Positions 1 to 7,632 are shown, counted from the stretch's first letter. The stretch: DNA of 64,000 bases from CAZLPZ01 sp964607245 (GCA_964607245.1 CAZSIB010000003.1:1-64000), one strand, 5' to 3'. The notes: a model not told the origin generated them from the letters alone. Translations and numbers: made by a program.

Positions 1-116
1 GGTTAATCCGGGGCCGAAAAAGGGCGATGTTGTGCTTGAGCTTCACGGCTCAATCCCAGCCGTATTGGCCTTTGCCTCCAGCAAGGAGGGGTCAAATCAC
101 GATCATACTGTATTAA

Positions 117-191
117 TGGTAGCAGCGGAGGGATTTGAACCCCCGACCAAGGGATTATGATTCCCCTGCTCTACCACTGAGCTACCGAGCC
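117..191 (-). tRNA. tRNA with anticodon CAT (Met or Ile2), acceptor stem mismatched
   Basis: On the minus strand the D arm (GCTC/GAGC), anticodon stem GGGGA/TCCCT with loop ATCATAA (anticodon CAT), T arm GGGGG-TTCAAAT-CCCTC and an encoded 3' ACCA are all in place. The acceptor strands are GGCTCGG (5') and CGCTGCT (3'). Pairs 1, 2, 3 and 7 can form (1 as G-U), but positions 4-6 face their partners as T-T, C-C and G-G. CAT may mean elongator methionine or, if C34 becomes lysidine, isoleucine; I cannot tell which. The broken acceptor stem suggests a pseudogene, an exchanged 3' end, or an assembly error. Confidence 0.85.
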
Positions 192-236
192 AGCCCGCAA
201 AACGCCCGGGTAAATAACGGCAAAACACCAAAAATG

Positions 237-1388
237 TCAAGCCGCTTCGGACCCAGAGTTTTCTTCCGCAATAGAAATCCACCCGCCGCCGATCATCTGG
301 TCGCCCAGGTAACACACGGCCGCCTGGCCGGGAGAGACGCCGTATTGCGGTGTCTCCAACGTCAGGGTTGCTGTTCCGGGCGCAGACCCCATACTCAACC
401 GGGCGGGGCAGGGTTTGGTCATGCTGCGCACCTTGACCAATACATCGAGGCCATCCGGAGAAAGGGGGACAAGCCAGTTTGCATCATGCATCGAGACAAG
501 CGTACACGCGAGCGCGTCGCGCGGGCCCACAATCACCGATGCGGTGGCCGCATCCAGGCGCACGACATACAGCGGATCGTTATTTTCGGTGACACCGCCG
601 CCAATGCCAATGCCTTTGCGCTGGCCCACTGTATAATGAATGATGCCGTCATGGGCCCCAAGAACACGCCCATCCACGTGAATAATCTTTCCAGAGCGCA
701 CGGCCGTCGGTCGCATTTTTTTCACGACACTGGCGTAGTCACCATTCGGGACAAAACAAATATCCTGGGAATCGGGCTTGTCCGCCGTGATCAGCCCCAG
801 GCGCGTCGCATGTGCGCGGGTCACATCCTTGGTCCATCCACCCAAAGGAAACCGCAGGAAATCCAGCTGTTCCTGGGTGGTCGCAAACAAGAAGTAACTT
901 TGATCTTTCACCCGGTCAACCGCGCGGTGCATTTCCGCCCGGTCTGTGCCGGGGTTCACGATACGCTGCACATAGTGCCCGGTCGCCATGCAGTCGGCGG
1001 ACAAATCGCGGGCCACTTTTAAAAGATCACGAAATTTGACGGATTGATTACACTTCACGCATGGAATGGGCGTTGCACCCGCCAGATACGTGTCCGCGAA
1101 ATCTTCCATCACCTGATCCCGGAATTTGGATTCGTAATCGAGCACATAGTGCGGAAACCCACGCGCCTCGGCCACACGGCGCGCATCGTAAATATCTTGA
1201 CCCGCGCAGCACGCCCCTTTTTTCGCCAGCATCGCCCCGTGATCATAGAGTTGCAGGGTCACACCAATGACGTCATAGCCCTGTTCATGAAGCAAACTGG
1301 CCACAACTGACGAATCCACACCGCCCGACATGGCCACCACCACGCGGGTTTCAGATTCAGGTTTGTTAAAGCCTAAGGAATTGATCAT
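237..1388 (-). CDS. mnmA: tRNA-specific 2-thiouridylase MnmA
   Basis: MnmA (TrmU) puts sulphur on C2 of the wobble uridine of tRNA-Glu, -Gln and -Lys in the cytoplasm. It takes persulphide from the IscS/Tus relay and activates the tRNA with ATP. The 383-residue protein has the N-terminal PP-loop signature AMSGGVDSS (about residues 19-27), the PCVKCN segment with the likely catalytic Cys113, and SQDICFVP with the partner Cys211. It also has a K-D-Q-S-Y-F segment near 161 and a C-terminal beta-barrel. The length is normal. It starts at ATG 1388 with no clear Shine-Dalgarno sequence. It reads towards the CAT tRNA, 45 bp away. Confidence 0.95.
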   Translation of the reverse strand: MINSLGFNKPESETRVVVAMSGGVDSSVVASLLHEQGYDVIGVTLQLYDHGAMLAKKGACCAGQDIYDARRVAEARGFPHYVLDYESKFRDQVMEDFADTYLAGATPIPCVKCNQSVKFRDLLKVARDLSADCMATGHYVQRIVNPGTDRAEMHRAVDRVKDQSYFLFATTQEQLDFLRFPLGGWTKDVTRAHATRLGLITADKPDSQDICFVPNGDYASVVKKMRPTAVRSGKIIHVDGRVLGAHDGIIHYTVGQRKGIGIGGGVTENNDPLYVVRLDAATASVIVGPRDALACTLVSMHDANWLVPLSPDGLDVLVKVRSMTKPCPARLSMGSAPGTATLTLETPQYGVSPGQAAVCYLGDQMIGGGWISIAEENSGSEAA

Positions 1389-1540
1389 CAGGGTGGTATA
1401 GCGAGAACAGGCCGAAAAGGCAAATTATTGTCATAGTGTTTTTATTGGTGACTCCGGCCCCGCACCTGTTTTATTCAAAAGAGATAATTAGGAAAATCAA
1501 CCTAATACCACAAAAATCATCACTTTTTTGAAAATAATAC

Positions 1541-1569
1541 TTGACATTTCGGGATTGTTTGCTTATACT
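1541..1569 (+). promoter_or_regulatory. Sigma-70-type promoter of element A1
   Basis: TTGACA at 1541-1546 and TATACT at 1564-1569 are separated by 17 bp, near the bacterial consensus. An AT-rich tract lies just upstream (GAAAATAATAC). The same arrangement recurs in A2 and A3. Predicted start is about 1577, at AATGGAGTCGAC. Confidence 0.7.
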
Positions 1570-1703
1570 CTGTTTCAATGGAGTCGACGACTAGAGGGGG
1601 AAGCTTTTTTTTCAAGGCGTGTTGGGTAAATCCAACCGTCTGAATAAAGGGGCCAATCCTCCACCCAAAACCGGGCAGCCCAAATTGAGAGGGCGGCGCG
1701 CGC

Positions 1704-1744
1704 TGTTCCCTTGTGTTTTTTGAACACAAAAAACACGGGAGAAC
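1704..1744 (+). other. Conserved hairpin of element A1
   Basis: GTTCCC followed by TT and GTGTTTTTT pairs with AAAAAACAC and GGGAGAAC. The two-base bulge is kept in A2 (60270-60305) although loop bases differ. There is no clean U tract directly after it, so it looks more like a structural RNA element than a simple terminator. Confidence 0.55.
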
Positions 1745-1760
1745 ATAAAGCCAAACGGAC

Positions 1761-1790
1761 TTCTGGATCCCCGCCTTCGCGGGGATGACA
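1761..1790 (+). repeat. Short palindromic repeat R1
   Basis: A GGATCCCCGCC-TTC-GCGGGGATGACA unit that folds on itself. The same core is at 45222-45249, 57498-57526 and, inverted, 60224-60254. Here it is part of element A1. Confidence 0.8.
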
Positions 1791-1945
1791 AGGAAGAAAA
1801 GAGAAAAAAGTAAGAAAAACAAAAGGATAGAAAAAGGTATAAAGACAAAATGGCAACAAAAGGTTAGTTCTGAACCGATCTGTGTTTTCTTCTTGTTAAA
1901 AGAAAAAGGTCAGGATACAAACCATTCAATCTGGCAGATGCTCCA

Positions 1946-1974
1946 TTGGACAAATTTAAATGGACGCCTTATAT
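1946..1974 (+). promoter_or_regulatory. Promoter placing the start site on the Lon-N gene's ATG
   Basis: TTGGAC (1946-1951), 17 bp, TTATAT (1969-1974). The expected transcription start, about 7-9 bp beyond the -10 box, falls on or just before the ATG at 1983. The gene has no Shine-Dalgarno sequence, so a leaderless mRNA is likely. Confidence 0.5.
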
Positions 1975-1982
1975 CTTGACCT

Positions 1983-2672
1983 ATGACCGACCCCAAACGC
2001 ACTTATACACTTGACGATCTGCCCGTGGATGTGCCGATTTTTCCGCTTTCGGGCACACTCCTTTTGCCGGGCGGAGAATTGCCGCTCAATATTTTTGAAC
2101 CCCGCTATCTGGCGATGGTCGAGGCTGCGCTTGGCACACCGCTGCGCCTCATTGGCCTCATCCAACCGCGCGGGCAAATCCCGGATGATGTGCGTGAAAC
2201 AGAGCCCCACGACCTTTTCACCATTGGCTGTGCGGGGCGGATCAACAGCTTTCACGAAACAGATGATGGGCGTTATCTGATTACCCTTGCCGGACTTTGC
2301 CGATTTAAACTGACGCATGAACTGCCGCAAAAGAACGGCTTTCGCCGCGCGGAAGTGCGTTTTCAGGATTTTGCCCATGACCTGACCCTTCCAACAAATC
2401 CGGTCATGGATCGCACGCGGCTCTTGGCGCTTCTGAAAGAATATTTCCACGCCGAAGGCCTGTCTTGTAATTGGGAGCAAGTTAAAAATGCACGGGATGA
2501 TACCCTGATCACCGCGCTGTCCATGATTTGCCCGTTTCGTGAAAACGAAAAACAAGCGCTGCTTGAGGCCATTGACCCGCCCGCCCGCGCGCATGTGTTT
2601 ATGACACTTCTGGAACTCGCGGTTCTGGAAGATCGCGCGCGCGACGGCGATCATCCGTTTCAGGTCCATTAG
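1983..2672 (+). CDS. Lon N-terminal (LON substrate-binding) domain protein
   Basis: A 229-residue stand-alone LON-SB (PUA-like) domain protein of the type found in many alphaproteobacteria. It lacks the ATPase and protease domains of Lon. The family hallmark is visible near residues 15-45: VPIFPLSGTLLLPGG followed by LNIFEPRYLAMVE. A later segment resembles the GCAGRI..F strand pair. Its biochemical role is unknown; a peptide-binding or adaptor role is only inferred from the domain. It is followed after 8 bp by a Trm112 gene, a pairing I regard as typical of the group. Translation probably begins on a leaderless message. Confidence 0.85.
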   Translation: MTDPKRTYTLDDLPVDVPIFPLSGTLLLPGGELPLNIFEPRYLAMVEAALGTPLRLIGLIQPRGQIPDDVRETEPHDLFTIGCAGRINSFHETDDGRYLITLAGLCRFKLTHELPQKNGFRRAEVRFQDFAHDLTLPTNPVMDRTRLLALLKEYFHAEGLSCNWEQVKNARDDTLITALSMICPFRENEKQALLEAIDPPARAHVFMTLLELAVLEDRARDGDHPFQVH

Positions 2673-2680
2673 GAATAATC

Positions 2681-2872
2681 ATGTCACCCCCCCCTTCGAC
2701 ACCCCTTGCCGCCGACCCCAAGCTTCTCGATATGCTGGTTTGTCCCGTGACGCATGTGCCCTTACGTTATGATCCGATCAAACAAGAACTGATCTCGGAT
2801 CAAGCCAGCCTGGCGTATCCCATCCGAGGAGGAATCCCGGTCCTTGTCCCAGAGCAAGCGCGGCGATTTTAA
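2681..2872 (+). CDS. Trm112/YcaR family protein
   Basis: A 63-residue member of the Trm112 (UPF0434) family. The conserved ends are clear: DPKLLDMLVCPVTHVPL at the N-terminus and LAYPIRGGIPVLVPEQAR at the C-terminus. Eukaryotic and archaeal Trm112 activates methyltransferases. The bacterial role is uncertain. Only one Cys of the classical zinc knuckle is left (in LVCPVT), which I regard as usual for alphaproteobacterial members and which implies no zinc site. An AGGAA ribosome site precedes the ATG. It is likely cotranscribed with the Lon-N gene. Confidence 0.85.
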   Translation: MSPPPSTPLAADPKLLDMLVCPVTHVPLRYDPIKQELISDQASLAYPIRGGIPVLVPEQARRF

Positions 2873-2885
2873 AAAAATCACAACC

Positions 2886-2907
2886 AGAGGTTACGCCTCT
2901 TCTATTT
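2886..2907 (+). terminator. Short hairpin after the Trm112 gene
   Basis: AGAGG-TTACG-CCTCT followed by TCTATTT. It is a weak intrinsic terminator candidate separating the Lon-N/Trm112 unit from the MCP gene. Confidence 0.4.
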
Positions 2908-2984
2908 ACCCTTTCTTTAATTTGATTTACTATTCTTAACCTACATACGTAGGTACCCCACACTCCTCTAAAGGATCATAGAAT

Positions 2985-5162
2985 ATGCCGTCCTTCCTCA
3001 AATCAATGCCGATTGCTGTCAAGCTTCCTTTGGTTATTCTCCTTCTTGTTCTTTTCAGCAATACGCTGAACGCGTGGCTGCTGTTGGATCAAACGGCAAA
3101 GACAACCGATATTGAGGAAAAAACAAAACTGACGGCCCTTGCCGAAAGCCGGAAGGGAGCTCTTATTGATTACCTAGAAAGCATCAAGGTCGACCTTCTG
3201 GTCATGGCGAATTCAGATGAAGTTCACCATGCGCTTGAAGATTTCACGATGGGATGGGATGAACTTGCGGCAACAGGTGTAACCCCGACCGAATACTTGC
3301 AAAAACTTTATATCACCGATAACCCCCATAAAGTGGGTGAAAAGCAAGATTTGGATGATGCCAAAGATGGGTCGATCTGGTCACAAATGCACGCGAAACA
3401 TCACCCGGATCTTCATTATCACCAAAAAATGGCCGATTATTACGATATTTTCTTGATTGATGCGCGCGGTAATGTCGTGACGACCGTTTTCAAAGAACCT
3501 GATTTCGCCAGTAATTTAATCAACGGCCCCTGGAAAGATTCGGATCTTGGTAAATTATTCCGCGCGGTAAAAACAACGCCCTACGGCACAGCCGTTTTTG
3601 CGGATTTCGCGCATTACAAGCCCTCGAACGATGTCCCGGCCTCGTTCATCATGGCGCCGATCATCGATAAAGCCGATGGGAAAACGTTTAAAGGCGCGCT
3701 GGCCTTCCAAATGCCGATCGGAAAAATCAACACGCTGCTGAACATCACCGATGGTATGGGCCGGACGGGCCATATGCACATTGTGGGTCAGGATTATTTG
3801 ATCCGGAATGATAACCGTTTCTGGAAGCCAGGCGAACCTTCTGGCATTTTGGTTGAAGAGATAAAAAACTCATCGACCGAAGCAGGTCTTGCGGGCAAAC
3901 ATGGCGCCGCCGTTTTAACCGATGAAACGGGCGAAAAAGTCTATAGTGGCTATACCCCCGTTGAATTTTTAGGTACGAAATGGGCCCTGATTGTCGAATT
4001 TGCCTATGACGAAGCCATGGAAAACCTGGTCAAAATGCGCCACCATGCCATTCTTGCCACCGCCATTCTGTTGCTTGTGATGGCCGTGTTGTCTTTCTTC
4101 TATGCGCGCAGTTTAACCGCCCCCATTAAAGGCACGGCGCTTACCATGGATGAACTGACCAAAGGAAATTACAAGGTCAATGTGACCGGTCAAGAACGCG
4201 GGGATGAACTGGGGACGATGGCCCGTTCGGTTGCCGTATTCAAAGAAAACTTGATCAAAATGGAGGAAATGCGCGCTGAGCAAGAACGCATGAAAGCCCA
4301 GGCAGAGGAAGAGCGCAAAGCCGGGATGATCATGATGGCGAATGATTTTGATGGCCGCACAAGCGATATTATCAAGGCGCTGACCGCTGCCGCGACTGAA
4401 ATGCGCGCTGCTGCCGCGCAACTGAACAGCGCCTCGCAACAAACGGCCGAAGCGTCAAACATCGTGTCGAATGCGGCGACCGAAGCCGATGCGAACGTCC
4501 AAACCGTTGCCGCCGCGACCGAAGAACTCACGGCATCGAGCCAGGAAATTTCGAAACAAGTCACCGCTGTTGCTGCAAAAACGCGTCAAGCCTCGAACGA
4601 GGCGGAACAAACCAGCCAAACAGTCTCGCAACTGAATGAATATGCGCAGTCCGTGGGTGAAGTGGTCGAAGCTATTCGTGCGATTGCTGAACAAACGAAC
4701 TTGCTTGCGCTCAATGCCACGATCGAAGCGGCGCGCGCCGGTGAGGCCGGAAAAGGATTCGCCGTTGTCGCCGATGAAGTCAAAAAATTGGCCATCGAAA
4801 CAAGCCAGAAAACAGACGACATCAATGAACGCGTGGTCAAAATCCAGGACGCGATCCGCAGCAGTGTGGACGCGGTGAACCGCATCATCACCAACGTTCA
4901 AGAAATCGATATGGCCGCAAGCAGCGTGTCAAGTGCGGTTGAAGAGCAAACTGCCGCAACGACCGAGATTGGCCGCAACGTGAACCAGGCTTCAAGCGGG
5001 ACACAACAGGTCAGCACGACGATCCAGGAAGTCTCGCGCAATGCCGCCGAAACCGGCCAAAGCGCGCAGAGCATGCTCGAAACCGCGGAAGATCTGGCAC
5101 GAATTTCAACCGATCTGAATACGCAGATTTCAAGCTTCCTCAACGAAATCCGCGAAGGGTAA
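2985..5162 (+). CDS. Methyl-accepting chemotaxis protein (transmembrane)
   Basis: A 725-residue chemoreceptor. Transmembrane segment 1 spans about residues 11-34. A periplasmic sensor of about 320 residues follows (probably Cache-like). Transmembrane segment 2 is at about 355-374, with a HAMP linker (about 375-428) and a cytoplasmic signalling coiled coil. The hairpin tip is near 568-602: EQTNLLALNATIEAARAGE, then GKGFAVVADEVKKLA, which contacts CheA and CheW. No C-terminal NWETF-type CheR/CheB tether is present; it ends in SSFLNEIREG. The ligand cannot be predicted. An AAGGAT site precedes the ATG. No che genes are adjacent, and a strong terminator follows. Confidence 0.95.
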   Translation: MPSFLKSMPIAVKLPLVILLLVLFSNTLNAWLLLDQTAKTTDIEEKTKLTALAESRKGALIDYLESIKVDLLVMANSDEVHHALEDFTMGWDELAATGVTPTEYLQKLYITDNPHKVGEKQDLDDAKDGSIWSQMHAKHHPDLHYHQKMADYYDIFLIDARGNVVTTVFKEPDFASNLINGPWKDSDLGKLFRAVKTTPYGTAVFADFAHYKPSNDVPASFIMAPIIDKADGKTFKGALAFQMPIGKINTLLNITDGMGRTGHMHIVGQDYLIRNDNRFWKPGEPSGILVEEIKNSSTEAGLAGKHGAAVLTDETGEKVYSGYTPVEFLGTKWALIVEFAYDEAMENLVKMRHHAILATAILLLVMAVLSFFYARSLTAPIKGTALTMDELTKGNYKVNVTGQERGDELGTMARSVAVFKENLIKMEEMRAEQERMKAQAEEERKAGMIMMANDFDGRTSDIIKALTAAATEMRAAAAQLNSASQQTAEASNIVSNAATEADANVQTVAAATEELTASSQEISKQVTAVAAKTRQASNEAEQTSQTVSQLNEYAQSVGEVVEAIRAIAEQTNLLALNATIEAARAGEAGKGFAVVADEVKKLAIETSQKTDDINERVVKIQDAIRSSVDAVNRIITNVQEIDMAASSVSSAVEEQTAATTEIGRNVNQASSGTQQVSTTIQEVSRNAAETGQSAQSMLETAEDLARISTDLNTQISSFLNEIREG

Positions 5163-5186
5163 AGGGGTTTTCCTCTTCGCCCAAAA

Positions 5187-5222
5187 CAAAAGCCCTCTCT
5201 TTCACAAGAGAGGGCTTTTTGA
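5187..5222. terminator. Bidirectional terminator between MCP and the MRJP-like gene
   Basis: AAAAGCCCTCTCT, loop TTCACA, then AGAGAGGGCTTTTT. It has A and T tracts on both sides, so it can serve both convergent genes. Confidence 0.9.
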
Positions 5223-5233
5223 TGTTGAATATC

Positions 5234-6361
5234 TTACTCCGCCGCTTTGTGATCATCCTTGGGCATCGGTCTTCCGCCCATGATCCGAACCACCATATAG
5301 GGCGGCGTGGCACGTTCTTCGCCTTTGTTAAAGGCGGGCGCAAGATGCAGTTGATTGACCGTCACATAAATGCCGTGATCCGGGCCAAAGGCCAATCCGT
5401 CGGGCCACAAGAGCAACGGGTCCCGAAGCCATGTCGCATATTTTCCCTTGTTATTCAGAACGCCAATCGCGCCGTCATTGACGGACGCGATAAAAATATT
5501 CTCTTGATCATCCACCAACATGCCGTCACTTGGGGGCTTTAACCCGATACGCACGAGTCGCTTCGAAAGATCCGGCGCAGAAAGTTGAGGATCAAGCAGA
5601 TCAGCAACTTTAATCCGCGCAACATCCCCCTCCCCCATCGGGGCCACATAAAGCCAGGTGCCCGACGGATCGAGGGTAATAGGATTAAACCCGAGATAAA
5701 GATCATATTCCTTACCATCCCGGCTGAACATCATTTGACGTCCCATGGCTTGCATCGCTTTGGTCCCGGGGCGTAAAAACGGATCGCCAGCAAGCAAGCG
5801 TCGCGCCATGCCGGTGATGAGGTCCAAATGAACAAGCGCAGGATCGGCCTTGCCAATCAAATCGGCCTGACCCATATCGGCAATAAACACATGTGCGCCG
5901 TCGGGCGTCATCACAAAATCCTGCATAAAGGATTGGGGCGTGACCACATGCCGTGGCAAATACCACACGCGGTTCAGTTTATTGGTACTTAAATCCCACG
6001 CGACCAATTTCGGCTCGGTCCGCGCATTCCCCATATCAAGAACGTAAAGCATCCCTGCCGACACCACCAGGTGCAAGGGATTCACCAGTCCTGTTCCGTC
6101 CATTGCGGGTTCGCGCGCCCAGTCCTCGGAGGGATAAGGTTTGGTCGTGCCATCACTCATCAGTTCCATGACTTTAAAGGTTGGGTTATCAAAGGGGTGG
6201 ATCGTGATGAACATACGGCCATCGGGCGCAACCGCAATATTTCCCGGGCGCTGTTTCAGTTGCGCGACAATTTCAAGGCGCGGCGCCCCAAGATCAGCGG
6301 CATCAACCGGCCCCGACATCATCAACAACCCAAAAACAAGCCAAATAAAAGAACGGATCAT
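5234..6361 (-). CDS. Exported Yellow/major-royal-jelly-protein-like beta-propeller
   Basis: A 375-residue secreted protein. The start at 6361 is preferred because AGGAAA lies 5 bp upstream and a signal peptide (IRSFIWLVFGLLMMSGPVDA) follows at once. The body shows propeller repeats (PGNIAVAPDGRMFIT; QDFVMTPDGAHVFIADMG; PDGLAFGPDHGIYVT) and the order typical of MRJP/Yellow proteins, which some bacteria carry as periplasmic proteins of unknown substrate. SMP-30/gluconolactonase-like enzymes are the nearest alternative. It converges on the MCP gene and diverges from the cyclophilin gene, with about 120 bp between starts. Confidence 0.75.
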   Translation of the reverse strand: MIRSFIWLVFGLLMMSGPVDAADLGAPRLEIVAQLKQRPGNIAVAPDGRMFITIHPFDNPTFKVMELMSDGTTKPYPSEDWAREPAMDGTGLVNPLHLVVSAGMLYVLDMGNARTEPKLVAWDLSTNKLNRVWYLPRHVVTPQSFMQDFVMTPDGAHVFIADMGQADLIGKADPALVHLDLITGMARRLLAGDPFLRPGTKAMQAMGRQMMFSRDGKEYDLYLGFNPITLDPSGTWLYVAPMGEGDVARIKVADLLDPQLSAPDLSKRLVRIGLKPPSDGMLVDDQENIFIASVNDGAIGVLNNKGKYATWLRDPLLLWPDGLAFGPDHGIYVTVNQLHLAPAFNKGEERATPPYMVVRIMGGRPMPKDDHKAAE

Positions 6362-6484
6362 GGAATTTTCCTGGGGGAACGCCCCGCGCCTTGTCTTGTC
6401 ATGCGCAAAAACTTGTGCCAGCATCTTCAGGCTATTGAACTTCCCCTGTTTAGTAAAGACCAAGATAGAAGGGATTATTTAATC

Positions 6485-7030
6485 ATGTCGATGAAAACTG
6501 CAATCTGGAGCCTGATGATGACTGCAACCTTGACCGCTGGACCTACCGCTTTTGCTGCTGATCCCGAAAACACCCTGATCCTCACGCTCAAAGATGGGCC
6601 GGTGACGATTGAATTGCTGCCACAAAAGGCGCCGCAACATGTCGCCCGAATCAAGGAACTGACCCGTAAAGGATTTTATGACGGCGTGAAATGGCACCGC
6701 GTGATTGACGGTTTTATGGCCCAAACAGGGGATCCAACCGGCACCGGATCCGGCGGATCTGATTTGCCCGATCTGAAAGCCGAATTTAACGACGAAAACT
6801 TTGGCCGCGGCATTGTGGGTGCCGCCCGGACGTCCGATCCGAATTCTGCCAATTCCCAATTTTTCATCTGCTTTGATGATTGTTCGTTCCTGAATAACCA
6901 ATACACGGTTTGGGGCAAGGTCACGGCGGGCATGGACGCGGTCGATAAAATCACCCGTGGCGAACCGCCCGCAACCCCGGACGTCATCGTCAAGGCGCAA
7001 ATCGCCGCCGACGTGAAAACAGAAAAATAA
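6485..7030 (+). CDS. Periplasmic peptidyl-prolyl cis-trans isomerase (cyclophilin type)
   Basis: A 181-residue cyclophilin with a signal peptide ending near TAFAAD. It speeds proline cis-trans isomerisation during folding of exported proteins. Family motifs are DGVKWHRVIDGFMAQTGDPT (active-site Arg and the FMAQTGD strand), then GTGSGGSDLPDLKAEF and NSANSQFFICFDDCSFLN. It starts at ATG 6485 with AAGGGA about 11 bp upstream; ATG 6491 is also possible. A longer in-frame reading upstream lacks a ribosome site and would spoil the signal peptide. Confidence 0.92.
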   Translation: MSMKTAIWSLMMTATLTAGPTAFAADPENTLILTLKDGPVTIELLPQKAPQHVARIKELTRKGFYDGVKWHRVIDGFMAQTGDPTGTGSGGSDLPDLKAEFNDENFGRGIVGAARTSDPNSANSQFFICFDDCSFLNNQYTVWGKVTAGMDAVDKITRGEPPATPDVIVKAQIAADVKTEK

Positions 7031-7058
7031 CCATAAAATTATTTATCTATTTACATCT

Positions 7059-7097
7059 AAAAAGGCAGGGCCAATCTTTAGTTTGGTCCTGCCTTTG
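7059..7097. terminator. Terminator between cyclophilin and lptM-like genes
   Basis: AAAGGCAGGGCCAA, loop TCTTTAG, then TTTGGTCCTGCCTTT. It is long and nearly symmetrical and is placed at the convergent ends of both units. Its right arm overlaps the last codons of the lptM-like gene. Confidence 0.8.
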
Positions 7098-7230
7098 TTC
7101 GTGGATATTGCGCCGGAAAAACAGGGGCGTCCTTCCCCGATGGAGGTTGAAGCGACCCCGGTTTAATCCCGCATCCGACAAGCGCCACAAGAACGCATCC
7201 CGCAACAACGATCCGACCTATTCTGAACAT
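7078..7230 (-). CDS. Small lipoprotein, LptM-like
   Basis: A 50-residue lipoprotein: a hydrophobic N-terminus, lipobox LVGC with the acylated Cys at residue 20, and a short proline-rich mature part starting CGIKPGSLQPP. This resembles LptM (YifL), which helps the LptD/LptE translocon form its disulphides, but so short a protein can match by chance. GGGGGA precedes the ATG at 7230. The start overlaps the EVE gene's end by 13 bp, so it is the last gene of the tsaD operon. Confidence 0.6.
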   Translation of the reverse strand: MFRIGRIVVAGCVLVALVGCGIKPGSLQPPSGKDAPVFPAQYPRTKAGPN

Positions 7231-7631
7231 GATTTTTCCCCCATTTCGCACAAAAGATTCCATTCCGGTGTCGTGATCGGCATCACCGACAAGCGCGATT
7301 GTTTAATCAATGCGATCTGCTGTAATTTTGGATGAGCCTTAATGACGGCAAGCGTCACAGGCTGTTTTAACCGTCTGACCGGCGCCACATCGACCAGCAC
7401 AAAACGCGGATCAGCCGGATCAGGATAATGTTCGCGCACAATTTTCATGATCCCTACAATTTCACAACCCACGTTTGAATGATAAAAAAAGCAAAGATCG
7501 CCCTTTTTCATGGCCTTCATATTATTGCGCGCCTGATAATTCCGCACATCATCCCAAGCCGCCGTTTTGCGGGAAACCAGCATTTCCCACGAAAACACAT
7601 CCGGTTCTGATTTCATGAGCCAGGTGCCCAT
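7218..7631 (-). CDS. EVE domain protein
   Basis: A 137-residue protein that is essentially one EVE (PUA-like) domain, a fold that binds modified bases in DNA or RNA. The N-terminus GTWLMKSEPDVFSWEML and the central WDDVRNYQARNNMKAMKKGD are typical. ATG 7631 is chosen because it matches the family start; the stop codon of the yciI gene lies 1 bp before it, and AGGGG is about 10 bp upstream. It is inferred to act in RNA metabolism or as a reader of modified nucleic acid. Confidence 0.88.
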   Translation of the reverse strand: MGTWLMKSEPDVFSWEMLVSRKTAAWDDVRNYQARNNMKAMKKGDLCFFYHSNVGCEIVGIMKIVREHYPDPADPRFVLVDVAPVRRLKQPVTLAVIKAHPKLQQIALIKQSRLSVMPITTPEWNLLCEMGEKSCSE

Positions 7632-7632
7632 C

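Larger units (their letters stand above)
1505..1860 (+). repeat. Dispersed element A, copy A1 (promoter, hairpin, purine tail)
   Basis: This stretch between mnmA and the Lon-N gene holds no convincing gene. It aligns in two blocks with the reverse complement of 60220-60530. The first block (about 1515-1605) is an AT-rich upstream segment, the promoter and AATGGAGTCGAC-like start. The second block (about 1668-1790) is a CACCCAAAACCGGGC box, GGGCGGCGCGCGCTGTTCCC, a hairpin (1704-1744) and a GGATCCCCGCC palindrome. The middle (1606-1667) has diverged. After the palindrome comes a purine-rich tail (about 1787-1860). A third, shorter relative lies at 18360-18625. Possible identities are a small-RNA gene family or a MITE-like mobile repeat; the sequence alone does not decide. 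Confidence 0.75.

Noticed and set aside
135..1022. Long plus-strand open frame opposite mnmA
   Set aside because: It is wholly antisense to a clear MnmA, has no ribosome site, and its composition (His/Arg-rich) is that of a shadow frame.
1704..1790. Hairpin and palindrome of A1 read as the mnmA or A1 terminator
   Set aside because: No U tract follows the hairpin; it points away from mnmA, and both structures are conserved in the inverted copy as part of a larger element.
1520..1859. Three overlapping minus-strand frames in element A1
   Set aside because: They include the translated GGATCCCCGCC repeat (IPAKAGIQ-like), a known source of false gene calls, and run against the conserved promoter.
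1785..1979. Lys-rich 64-residue frame starting at the GGGGATGACA of R1
   Set aside because: The ATG is part of the repeat, and the frame is not kept in A2; it is simply the purine-rich tail translated.
4455..4901. Minus-strand open frame opposite the MCP signalling domain
   Set aside because: Antisense to the most conserved part of the MCP; the Arg/Phe/Gly-rich translation matches no family.
6071..6484. N-terminal extension of the cyclophilin
   Set aside because: It runs antisense through the MRJP-like gene and would bury the signal peptide that begins at 6485.
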